Assembly (NCBI RefSeq): GCF_001426645.1 | Contig: NZ_LMEX01000002.1 | Coordinates: forward strand, 764,322 to 828,321 | Reading direction: 5' to 3' | Source of the DNA: Rhodanobacter sp. Root480 | Lineage (GTDB): Bacteria > Pseudomonadota > Gammaproteobacteria > Xanthomonadales > Rhodanobacteraceae | Length of the DNA: 64,000 nucleotides | Part shown: in pieces, positions 29,451-37,441 of the stretch | Layout of the letters: the number at the start of each line of letters is the position of its first letter | Numbering within the stretch: position 1 is the first letter of the stretch | Notes under the pieces: model-generated | What the model saw: the letters and a program-made list of their open reading frames with translations, nothing else | What the model was told of the DNA's origin: nothing | Database searches by the model: none | Translations under genes and position numbers: made by a program

Positions 29451-29478
29451 GGCGGGCTCGCCGGGTGCGAGCCCGCCT
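29451..29478 (-). terminator. Terminator-like hairpin after the S8 protease gene
   Basis: A perfect 11-bp stem GGCGGGCTCGC / GCGAGCCCGCC with a short loop lies about 15 bp after the protease stop, followed on the minus strand by GCTTCTTTC. It separates the protease transcript from gspE. Confidence 0.7.
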
Positions 29479-29492
29479 GGTTCAACGGTGAA

Positions 29493-31442
29493 TCAACGCG
29501 GCGCCCGGAAGCTGCCCACCACGTTCATCCCGGTAAACGCCGTCTCGCCCACCACGGTCACGTACCAGCTGCCTGCCGCGGGGCGCGGCACCACCACCGA
29601 CTCGCGATTGCCCGGTCGCGCGGACTTGTAGTCATAGTCCGAGGCGCCGCCGGCGGCGCCGGCCTTGACGTACATCGACACGTTGCCGCGCCCGCCATCG
29701 GCGCGCAGGCTCAGCGTATGCACGCCGGCCGGCACCGACAGCATGTAGACGGTGCTGCTGCCGGTGCTGCCGGACTGGCCCATCAGCGGCACGCCGTTGG
29801 TCAGCACGGTGGCGTCGCCGTCGCCGACGGCGGCTCGCACCGCCGCGTCGGCATCGACGATGCCGGCACCGATGCGGCGGTTGGCCGGCGGCTTCACGCT
29901 GGGCGCGTGTGCCGTTTGCTGCAAGGTGGCCAGCACCTCGGCCGGCGTCATCAAGGCCATGCCGGCGGCCAGCCGCGCGCTCTGCATCAGGGCCACGACG
30001 CCAGCCACGTGCGGGGTGGCCTGGGAGGTACCGGCATAGCCGCCGTAGAGTGTGTCGTTGGGCACCGGCGTGGTGGCACCGCTGTTCAGCGCCTGCCAGA
30101 TGAAGCCGTCGTTGACCGGGGTGCCGCTGTCGGCATCGTTTTCGTACACGCCACCGCCGGGTGCGGCGATCTCCACCGCCTTGCCGTAGTTGGAATAGAA
30201 GGCGCGCCTGCTGGTGATGCCGGTGGAGGCCACGGTGATCACGCCGGGGCAGCTGGCGGGCGAGGTTTTCGAGGCATCGATATCCTCGTTGCCCGCCGCC
30301 ACCACCACCACCGCGCCCAGCGCGTTGGCCGCGGCCACCGCCTGCGCCGCCGGATCCTTGGCCTTGCACGTGCCGGGGCCGCCGAGGCTGAGGTTGATCA
30401 CTTTCGCCGGGTGCGTGTTGTCCGGCACGCCGTCCACGTGGCCGCCCGCCGCCCACACGATGGCGTCGTTGATGTCGCTGTCATAGCCGCCGCAATGGCC
30501 GAGCACGCGCACCGGCAGGATCTTCGCGCCGTGGGCGATGCCGGCCATGCCCCGCGCGTTGTTGGTGAGCTCCGCACCGGCGGTGCTGGCCACGTGGGTG
30601 CCGTGCCAGGAGCTGTCTTCCGGCGGGTGGGTGGCATCGGTGCACTCGGTGAGCCAGGGCTCCTCGGTGGTCCAGTCGCCGGTGTCCCAGCCGCCCGGCA
30701 CGCGGCCGTCGGTGGCGCGGCCAGAGACGAAACTGTCCACGATGAAGTCATAACCGGCGTCGCCCAGCGAGGTGTCCACGTCCACGTGCGTGGTGATGCC
30801 GGTATCCAGCACGGCGATCACCACGCCGGTGCCGTCGGCCAGGTCCCACGCGTTGTTGACGTTGGTGCCGCCCAGGTTGGCGTGGCCCTCGGTGGTGACG
30901 GTGCCGTCGGGCGCTTTCAGGTTCCACTGGTACTTGGCGTAGTAGGTGTCGTTCGGCGTCACGGTTTGCGGTTGCAGCAGCGTCGAGGCCGCCACGTCGC
31001 GCACGCGATGGCGCATCACGTCGGGCACCACGTAGGCCACCGCCGGGTCGGTCGACAACTGACGGATCAGCGCCTCCGCCTCGGTGCGGTCGAGCGACCG
31101 CGACGTGCGCAACAGGTCGCCGCCCACCGCCAGCTTGCGCTGGAAACGCATGCTGACCGAGGCCGGTGCGCCGGCGACGCTACGCCCGGCGCGCACCAGC
31201 CCGGCCCGGTTCAGCGCCGCGGTGGCGGTCTGCACGGCAGCGGCGCGATTGGCGCGCTCGCTGCTGCCCTGGCGGTAAGTGACGATGAAGCGGTTGAATG
31301 TTGGCTGGCCCTGCAGCGAGGTGAGGTCCATCCGCGCCGGATCGCCGGTCGGCGAAACCGCGGCGGCAAAGCTGACCGTGCTGGCCATGGCGGCGGCCAG
31401 CGCAGCGGCGAGTACGCCCCTGCGAAAAACGTTGTTGTTCAT
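29493..31442 (-). CDS. Secreted S8 (subtilisin-like) serine protease
   Basis: A 649-residue exported protease. A signal peptide (about 1-27) is followed by an inhibitor-type propeptide (FIVTYRQGSS region). The catalytic domain shows Asp in VIAVLDTGI, His in SWHGTHVAST and Ser in GYAGTSQATPHVAG; the usual Met after the Ser is Gln. A C-terminal domain with VSVPAGVHTLSLRADGG and a final GSWYVTV looks like a PPC domain. It lies just upstream of the T2SS operon on the same strand, so it is a plausible secreted substrate; that link is inference. Confidence 0.93.
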   Translation of the reverse strand: MNNNVFRRGVLAAALAAAMASTVSFAAAVSPTGDPARMDLTSLQGQPTFNRFIVTYRQGSSERANRAAAVQTATAALNRAGLVRAGRSVAGAPASVSMRFQRKLAVGGDLLRTSRSLDRTEAEALIRQLSTDPAVAYVVPDVMRHRVRDVAASTLLQPQTVTPNDTYYAKYQWNLKAPDGTVTTEGHANLGGTNVNNAWDLADGTGVVIAVLDTGITTHVDVDTSLGDAGYDFIVDSFVSGRATDGRVPGGWDTGDWTTEEPWLTECTDATHPPEDSSWHGTHVASTAGAELTNNARGMAGIAHGAKILPVRVLGHCGGYDSDINDAIVWAAGGHVDGVPDNTHPAKVINLSLGGPGTCKAKDPAAQAVAAANALGAVVVVAAGNEDIDASKTSPASCPGVITVASTGITSRRAFYSNYGKAVEIAAPGGGVYENDADSGTPVNDGFIWQALNSGATTPVPNDTLYGGYAGTSQATPHVAGVVALMQSARLAAGMALMTPAEVLATLQQTAHAPSVKPPANRRIGAGIVDADAAVRAAVGDGDATVLTNGVPLMGQSGSTGSSTVYMLSVPAGVHTLSLRADGGRGNVSMYVKAGAAGGASDYDYKSARPGNRESVVVPRPAAGSWYVTVVGETAFTGMNVVGSFRAPR

Positions 31443-32105
31443 GTGAACTCCCAGACGGTGGTGATCGCTGTATCAAGCGGATGGCCGCTGCGTTGCCGCA
31501 TGCGGAGGGCTACTGTTGGCGAGCGGCGGCCCGCGGATGACGCCTTCTCCCGGCACCGCGCGGCTCGTCGTGCCGGGCGACAAGGGATACGGGTGGGCTG
31601 CGTGCCGCGCGCGTGGTCGATGCGCCGCCAACGGCAAACGACGCCACCGCGAAGGCCGCGGAACGATGCGCAACGACAGGCATGGCCGGGCCATGAGCAG
31701 GAAAGCCGACGACAACCGGGGACGACAACGCGCCGCGATGACCACGGCCGCCACCGCCCGGACTGTCAGTCAGCTCTCAGCGCAGCAGCACCATGGGTCG
31801 GCGGCGAAGGGTTTGCGATACGACGGAAACGGAAACCTGGCTACGCATGATGTCTCTCTCCCAGACAACGGTATGCGGCTCGACACGAAAGCCGTCGGAC
31901 GACGCCTCGTGCACTCTGTTGCAACCCCGAATGCCGCTTGCGATGCACGACCGCGCGAACGCTGTCGCCCCCTTCACCGCTTGCGGCACCGGGTTTTTAT
32001 ACGCAGCCCACCGTGACGAATCTGCATGCAGGTTTTCACGTCTTCCTGCACTTGCGCCGCCGCACCGGCACGCCACAATGGGAGTTTTGCCAGGACGCGG
32101 ATCGC
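31443..32105. other. 663-bp gap between the protease gene and tatD
   Basis: Divergent intergenic region. Apart from the possible 23-residue ORF I see no recognisable gene, RNA or repeat. Longer open frames here have TTG starts or GC-driven composition and are not convincing. Promoters for both flanking genes should lie in it. Confidence 0.5.
31777..31848 (-). CDS. Possible 23-residue leader peptide
   Basis: A short ORF with a GGGAGAG motif about 7 bases before the ATG. It encodes an N-terminal stretch rich in Val and Ser (SQVSVSVVSQ) and a basic end (RRRPMVLLR). It lies about 330 bp upstream of the protease gene on the same strand. It could be an attenuator-type leader, but no amino-acid biosynthesis gene follows, so function and reality are uncertain. 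Confidence 0.3.
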   Translation of the reverse strand: MRSQVSVSVVSQTLRRRPMVLLR

Positions 32106-32900
32106 ATGGATCTTGTCGACATCGGCGCCAACCTCGGCCACGAATCGTTCCAGCACGACATGGACGCGGTACTGCAACGCGCCGCCGCCCAGGGCGTGAA
32201 TCGACTGGTGGTCACCGGCGCCTCGCGCGAAGGCAGCGAACACGCGCTGGCATTGGCCACCACCCATCCCGGTCGCCTGTACGCCACCGCCGGCGTACAT
32301 CCGCACCACGCCATCGACTACGACGACGCCACTGACGCGCGACTGCGCGAGTTGTCACTCGACCCGATCGTGCGCGCCATCGGCGAAACCGGGCTGGACT
32401 ACAACCGCAACTATTCGCCGCGCGATGTGCAACTGCGCGTATTCGAACGCCAGCTGCAGATCGCCGTCGACCGCGGCATGCCGCTGTTCCTGCACCAGCG
32501 CGACGCCCACGCCGATTTCCTGGCCCTGCTGCGCCGCTACCGCGACCGCGTGCCGGCCGCCGTGGTGCATTGCTTCACCGACACCGCCGACGCCTTGCGC
32601 GACTACCTGGCGCTGGACTGCCACGTCGGCATCACCGGCTGGATCTGCGACGAACGCCGCGGCATGCATCTGCGCGAACTGGTGCGCGAAATTCCCGCCA
32701 ACCGGCTGATGATCGAAACCGACGCGCCTTACCTGCTGCCGCGCACCGTGCGCCCGCCGCCCGCGCACCGGCGCAACGAACCGATGTACCTGCGACATAT
32801 CTGCGAGGAGATCGCCCACGACCGCGGCGAGAGCGCCGAGGTGACGGCGGCGAACAGCACGGCCACCGCGGAAGCGTTCTTCGGGCTGGCGGGCCTGTAA
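32106..32900 (+). CDS. tatD: TatD family metal-dependent hydrolase/DNase
   Basis: A 264-residue TIM-barrel hydrolase of the TatD family (3'-5' exonuclease acting in oxidative DNA repair in E. coli). It begins MDLVDIGANLGHESF and has the metal-site pattern: Glu in AIGETGLDY, His in LFLHQRDAH, His in VVHCF and Asp in IETDAPYL. The family usually has an HxH near the start; the GANLGHES form here is the TatD-proper variant. It stands alone and is followed by a REP hairpin. Confidence 0.92.
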   Translation: MDLVDIGANLGHESFQHDMDAVLQRAAAQGVNRLVVTGASREGSEHALALATTHPGRLYATAGVHPHHAIDYDDATDARLRELSLDPIVRAIGETGLDYNRNYSPRDVQLRVFERQLQIAVDRGMPLFLHQRDAHADFLALLRRYRDRVPAAVVHCFTDTADALRDYLALDCHVGITGWICDERRGMHLRELVREIPANRLMIETDAPYLLPRTVRPPPAHRRNEPMYLRHICEEIAHDRGESAEVTAANSTATAEAFFGLAGL

Positions 32901-32911
32901 AGCGGCTCCGA

Positions 32912-32989
32912 TGTGGGAGCGACTTCAGTCGCGATGCTTCTTCTTTGGGGCTCCAGAACAAGAGCATCGCGACCGAAGTCGCTCCCACA
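32912..32989. repeat. GTGGGAGCGACTTCAGTCGCG hairpin element (copy 1)
   Basis: Two arms of about 27 bp, TGTGGGAGCGACTTCAGTCG and its near-complement, flank a 23-base loop. A second copy lies at 43723-43799. This is a well-known type of REP/BIME-like element in gammaproteobacteria. Here it sits between convergent tatD and rluE. Confidence 0.85.
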
Positions 32990-33016
32990 AAAAAGTCGCG
33001 CCTACAGAAGTCGGTT

Positions 33017-33553
33017 CTACCGTTGCAGCACGCGGGTCTGGCCAGGCGCCAAACCCTCCAGCGCGTAGTCGCCGATGCGCACGCGGATCAGCCGCAACGT
33101 GGGAAAACCCACCGCCGCCGTCATGCGCCGCACCTGGCGGTTGCGGCCTTCGCGCAGGGTGAGGCTGAGCCAGCTGGTGGGGATGCTCTTGCGGAAGCGT
33201 ACGGGCGGATCGCGCGGCCACAGCCAGTCGGGTTCGGCCGCGTATTCGGCCAGCGCTGGCAACGTGGGGCCATCCTTCAGCGTGACACCACGGCGCAAGG
33301 TCGCCAGCGCGGCGTCGTCGATTTCGCCATCGACCTGGGCCAGGTAGGTCTTGGGCTGCTTGTGGCGCGGGTCGGTGAGGCGGTGGGCCAGCTTTCCATC
33401 GTCGGTGAGCAGCAGCAATCCCTCGCTGTCGTGATCCAGCCGTCCAGCCGCATAGACGTCCGTTTGGCGAACGAAACCGGCCAGCGTGGGCCGGCCGCGG
33501 TCGTCGGTGAACTGGCACAGCACGCCGAACGGCTTGTTGAGGGCGATCAGCAT
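33017..33553 (-). CDS. rluE: 23S rRNA pseudouridine synthase RluE
   Basis: Isomerises U2457 in 23S rRNA. The 178-residue RsuA-type enzyme has no S4 domain, as in RluE. The catalytic Asp is in [16 protein letters not shown], and the family motifs [14 protein letters not shown] and [13 protein letters not shown] are present. It converges with tatD. Confidence 0.93.
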   Translation of the reverse strand: MLIALNKPFGVLCQFTDDRGRPTLAGFVRQTDVYAAGRLDHDSEGLLLLTDDGKLAHRLTDPRHKQPKTYLAQVDGEIDDAALATLRRGVTLKDGPTLPALAEYAAEPDWLWPRDPPVRFRKSIPTSWLSLTLREGRNRQVRRMTAAVGFPTLRLIRVRIGDYALEGLAPGQTRVLQR

Positions 33554-33566
33554 GCGGTGCGACGAC

Positions 33567-34466
33567 TCAATGCGTGGCGGCGGCCGGCTTGACGAAACGC
33601 AGGGTCATGCGATCGGACTCGCCGATGGCCTGGTACTTCGCCCGGTCGGTATCGCCCAGCGCCAGGGTGGGCGGCAGCGTCCACACGCCCTTGGGATGGC
33701 CGTGGTCGTCGGCCGGGTTGGCGTTGATCTCGCTGCGCTCATCGAGCTTGAAACCGGCGTCGGTGGCCAGCTTGATGACCGCAGCGGTGGGCAGGTAGCC
33801 GCTGCTCTTCACCGCCGCCAGGGTGGCGCCGTCAGCGGCGCGGTGATCGACCACGCCCAGCACGCCGCCCGGCCGCAGCACCGCGTAGAACGCCTTGAAC
33901 ATCGCCGGCGCGGTGTCGGCCATGACCCAGTTGTGCACGTTGCGGAAGGTCAGCACCAGATCGGCCGAGGCAGGCGCACCGAACACCGGCTTTTTCGGAT
34001 CGAAGCTGACGATGGCGGCGTTGCCGAAGTGCGCCGGATCGGCCGCGAATTTGCGCCGCAGCTTGCTGTCGTCGGTGCGTGCCTCGCTGTCGGTCGATGG
34101 CGCCTGCTCGGCGGCGATGTAGTGGCCGTTGTCGTGCAGCAGCGGCGCCAGCAGTTCGGCGTACCAGCCGCCGCCAGGGGTGATCTCGATCACCGTCTGG
34201 TCGGGCTGGATGCCGAAGAACTGCAGCGTGGCCTTGGGGTGGCGCCACGCATCGCGGGCGCGGTTGGCCTCGCTGCGCCAGCTGCCGGCCAGCACGTCGT
34301 CGAGCTGGCTGGCGGTGAAGTCGCTGGCGCTGGTAGGCGGCACCAGTGCGTCGGTGGGCTGGTCGGGCTCGGCCGTGCCGGCCGCAACCACCTGCGCGCT
34401 GGCTCCCAGACCGCTGCCCGCCAGCGACAGGGCGAGAAGCAGGCCGAACTTCTTCAAGTGCGTCAT
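33567..34466 (-). CDS. Exported class I SAM-dependent methyltransferase-like protein
   Basis: A 299-residue protein with a signal peptide (about residues 1-25, cut near ASA) and then a Rossmann methyltransferase domain. Motif I reads [17 protein letters not shown], motif IV is in [12 protein letters not shown] and there is a following [12 protein letters not shown]. Such periplasmic predicted methyltransferases occur widely in Xanthomonadales, but their substrate is unknown and SAM is not expected in the periplasm. I start at the second ATG (MTHLKKF) because AGGA lies 8 bases before it; the first ATG is 34472. The gene ends 13 bp before rluE on the same strand. Confidence 0.85.
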   Translation of the reverse strand: MTHLKKFGLLLALSLAGSGLGASAQVVAAGTAEPDQPTDALVPPTSASDFTASQLDDVLAGSWRSEANRARDAWRHPKATLQFFGIQPDQTVIEITPGGGWYAELLAPLLHDNGHYIAAEQAPSTDSEARTDDSKLRRKFAADPAHFGNAAIVSFDPKKPVFGAPASADLVLTFRNVHNWVMADTAPAMFKAFYAVLRPGGVLGVVDHRAADGATLAAVKSSGYLPTAAVIKLATDAGFKLDERSEINANPADDHGHPKGVWTLPPTLALGDTDRAKYQAIGESDRMTLRFVKPAAATH

Positions 34467-34723
34467 CGACATAATCCTGATCCCGGAGCGGTGGCGTCAT
34501 GCACCGCCGGTGGCTGATGGGTGGAGACTTCGGGCGCGCAGGCCGGGCGCGAGACCCGTGGGGGAAGATGAATCCGGCCCGCCAGTGACAAGGATAATCG
34601 GTTCATCATTTTCTTGTACGCGGGCGTGACGATACCGTTTACATGCATGGCGGGCGCCGGCCGCTTACCATGGCCGTATCGCGCTGCCACCGCCGCAAGC
34701 GCATTGAAGGAATCCTCTCCCCC

Positions 34724-36850
34724 ATGTGTACCCAGCGAATGTTTCGCCGCGGCCTGCTGTTGCCCACATGGGCACTGGCCACCACCGTCGCCGCCGCACC
34801 ACAAACCGCGCCGCGGGCCGAGGTGGCGCCGATCACCGTCACCGCCACGCGCACGGCGCAATCGCCGTTCGACGTGGCCGCCTCGGTCGACGTGGTGGCC
34901 GCGCCGGCCAGCGGCTCGCTGGATGTGAACGCGTCCGAGCTGCTGCAGGGCGTGCCCGGCATCCTGGCGCGCGACCGGCAGAACTACGCGCAGGACACGC
35001 AGATCTCGATCCGCGGCTTCGGCGCGCGCGCCACCTTCGGCATCCGCGGCGTGCGCCTGTACAGCGACGGCATCCCCGCCACCATGCCCGACGGCCAGGG
35101 CCAGGTGTCGCATTTCAATCTCGATGCCGCCGACCACATCGAGGTGTTGCGCGGCCCGTTCTCGGCGCTGTACGGCAACGCTTCCGGCGGCGTGGTGCAG
35201 TTGTTCAGCGCCGAGGGCACCGACCCGCCGCAAGTGCGCCTCGGCCTGGCCGGCGGCAGCGACGGCATGCTGCGCGCCGCGCTCAATGCCCGCGGCGTGC
35301 AGGAGGCGCTGGATTACAACCTCGACTTCAGCCATTTCCGTACCGACGGCTACCGCGACCACAGCCGCGCGCAGCGCGAGTCGGGCAACGCCGTGCTGGG
35401 CTGGAAACTGGATGACCGCCGCAAGCTCACCGTGGTGCTGAACACGATGAACCTGCCCGGCGCGCAGGACCCGCTGGGCCTGACGCCCGAGCAGTTCCAC
35501 GACAACCCGCGCCAGGCGGACGAGGCCGCCACCACGTTCAACACGCGCAAAAGCGTGTCGCAGCAGCAGGCCGGCCTGATCTACGACGACCAGCTCAGCA
35601 ACGCCAGCCACCTGCGCCTGATGGGCTATTACGGCCAGCGCAGCGTGCTGCAATACCTGTCGATTCCCGCCACGGCGCAGATCAGTCCGCTGAGCGCCGG
35701 CGGCGTGGTCGACCTGGGCAACGAATATGGCGGCGGCGACGCGCGCTGGACCTGGGCCAGCACGCTGGCCGGGCTGCCGTTCGAGCTGACCGTGGGCGCC
35801 AGCTACGACAACCAGCACCAGCACCGCCGCGGCTTCGAGAACTTCGTCGACGACACTGTGGGCGTGCGCGGCGCCCTGCGTCGCGACGAGCAGGATCGCG
35901 TCCACGATTTCGACCAGTACGCCCAGGCCAGCTGGCGCGTGGCCGATGCGTGGACGGTGATGGCCGGCCTGCGCCACAGCGAAGTGAAGTTCGCCACCGA
36001 CGACCGCTACATCACCGCCCGCAACCCCGACGACAGCGGCCGCGTGGACTATTCGGCCACCACGCCCGTGGCCGGCGTGCTGTATCGCCTGTCGCCCACC
36101 GCGCACCTGTACGCGTCGTACGGCAAGGGCTTCGAAACACCCACGTTTTCCGAACTGGGCTACCGCAACGACGGCGGCAGCGGGCTCAACTTCGGCCTGC
36201 AACCCTCGCGCACGCGCAGCGCCGAAGTGGGCCTGAAGCTGCGGCCGGGGCCGGGCACGCAAGCCGATATCGCGCTGTTCCGCGCCGACAGCCGCGACGA
36301 GGTCGCGGTGGCCACCAGCCTGGGCGGTCGCACCACGTACCAGAACATCCCGCGCGCCCGCCGGCAGGGGGCGGAAGCATCGCTGACCACGACGCTCGCC
36401 CCGCGCTGGAAACTGCAGCTGGCCTATACCTGGCTGGATGCCAGCTTCCGCTCGCCGTTCCTGGCCTGCGCCGGCCGCTGCACCGCGCCGAATACCCCCG
36501 TCGACGCGGGTGCGCGGATCGCCGGCGTGCCACGCTCCAACGGTTACGCCGCGCTGCGCTTCGGCGGCGAAACCGGCTGGCAGGCGGATCTCGATGGCAG
36601 CTACATGGCCGCCGTGCCCACCGACGACCTGGGCACCGTGCAGGCGCCGCCATACGCCGTGTTCGGCGCCGGCATGGGTTACGTCGTCGAAGGCGGCCAC
36701 TGGCGCACGCACGCCTTCGCCCGCATCGACAACCTGGCCGACCGTCGCTACGTGGGCTCGGTGATCGTCAACGATGGCAATGGCCGTTATTTCGAGCCTG
36801 GCGCCGGCCGCACCTTCCTGCTGGGCGTGGACCTGCGCTGGCAGCCGTAA
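34724..36850 (+). CDS. TonB-dependent outer-membrane receptor (FecA/YncD-like)
   Basis: A 708-residue outer-membrane receptor. It has a signal peptide (about 1-30), a TonB-box-like stretch (EVAPITVTATR), the plug domain (SELLQGVPGILARDRQ, QISIRGFGARATFGIRG, IEVLRGPFSALYGNASGGVV) and a 22-strand-type barrel ending RWQP. The plug is most like FecA/YncD-type iron receptors; the ligand cannot be told. No Fur box or transport genes adjoin it. ATG at 34724 is chosen; 34739 is possible. Confidence 0.9.
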   Translation: MCTQRMFRRGLLLPTWALATTVAAAPQTAPRAEVAPITVTATRTAQSPFDVAASVDVVAAPASGSLDVNASELLQGVPGILARDRQNYAQDTQISIRGFGARATFGIRGVRLYSDGIPATMPDGQGQVSHFNLDAADHIEVLRGPFSALYGNASGGVVQLFSAEGTDPPQVRLGLAGGSDGMLRAALNARGVQEALDYNLDFSHFRTDGYRDHSRAQRESGNAVLGWKLDDRRKLTVVLNTMNLPGAQDPLGLTPEQFHDNPRQADEAATTFNTRKSVSQQQAGLIYDDQLSNASHLRLMGYYGQRSVLQYLSIPATAQISPLSAGGVVDLGNEYGGGDARWTWASTLAGLPFELTVGASYDNQHQHRRGFENFVDDTVGVRGALRRDEQDRVHDFDQYAQASWRVADAWTVMAGLRHSEVKFATDDRYITARNPDDSGRVDYSATTPVAGVLYRLSPTAHLYASYGKGFETPTFSELGYRNDGGSGLNFGLQPSRTRSAEVGLKLRPGPGTQADIALFRADSRDEVAVATSLGGRTTYQNIPRARRQGAEASLTTTLAPRWKLQLAYTWLDASFRSPFLACAGRCTAPNTPVDAGARIAGVPRSNGYAALRFGGETGWQADLDGSYMAAVPTDDLGTVQAPPYAVFGAGMGYVVEGGHWRTHAFARIDNLADRRYVGSVIVNDGNGRYFEPGAGRTFLLGVDLRWQP

Positions 36851-36963
36851 CCGCCGACATTCAAGGCCGGCCAACCGGCGCCGTTAACCACAAGGAGCTT
36901 CTGCCGTCCATCCGACCCCCGTGCCGTCGCTGTCTCCTTGTCTACACGGCTCAACCATTGGCC

Positions 36964-37434
36964 ATGCACAACACACTGAACACGCGGCGCCATGGCCTTA
37001 CGCTGGTCGAACTCATGATCGTGCTTGCCATGGTGGCGCTGCTCACGGTCATCGCGTTGCCTACCTATTCGCGGTACATCAATCGCGTGAGGACCAGCCA
37101 GGCCGTGCAGTTCATGACAACGACGTCGCTGGGCCTCGAGGCGTACTACGCCCAGCACCTGAGCTACCCCGCCAGCTTGTCCGACATCGGCATCAAGGAC
37201 GCCATCGATCCCTGGGGAAATCCCTACCAGTACCTGCCCATCGACATCGATCCGCCGCCGAACAAGGGGAAGGTGCGCCGGGACAAGAACATGAATCCGA
37301 TCAACACCGACTATGACTTGTACAGCGCCGGCCCGGATGGTCGCAGCCAGACCCAGCTGATGGCGCGATTTGCCCGCGACGACATCGTGCGCGCCGGCAA
37401 CGGCAGCTACGTCGGCAAGGCGCAGGATTTCTAG
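36964..37434 (+). CDS. Type IV pilin/GspG-like protein
   Basis: A 156-residue pilin-like protein. The short leader MHNTLNTRRHG is followed by LTLVELMIVLAMVALLTVIALPTYSRYINR, a standard class III cleavage site with Glu5. The C-terminus has a GspG-type calcium-loop pattern (DPWGNPYQY ... YDLYSAGPDGRS). It has no palindromic insert, unlike the T2SS pseudopilins. Seven bases separate it from the GGDEF-EAL gene, so the two are probably translated together, suggesting a pilus- or surface-linked c-di-GMP circuit (inference). Confidence 0.85.
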   Translation: MHNTLNTRRHGLTLVELMIVLAMVALLTVIALPTYSRYINRVRTSQAVQFMTTTSLGLEAYYAQHLSYPASLSDIGIKDAIDPWGNPYQYLPIDIDPPPNKGKVRRDKNMNPINTDYDLYSAGPDGRSQTQLMARFARDDIVRAGNGSYVGKAQDF

Positions 37435-37441
37435 GTACGCG

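Noticed and set aside
31473..31754. Minus-strand frame upstream of the S8 protease
   Set aside because: No convincing start or motif, composition typical of non-coding GC-rich DNA.
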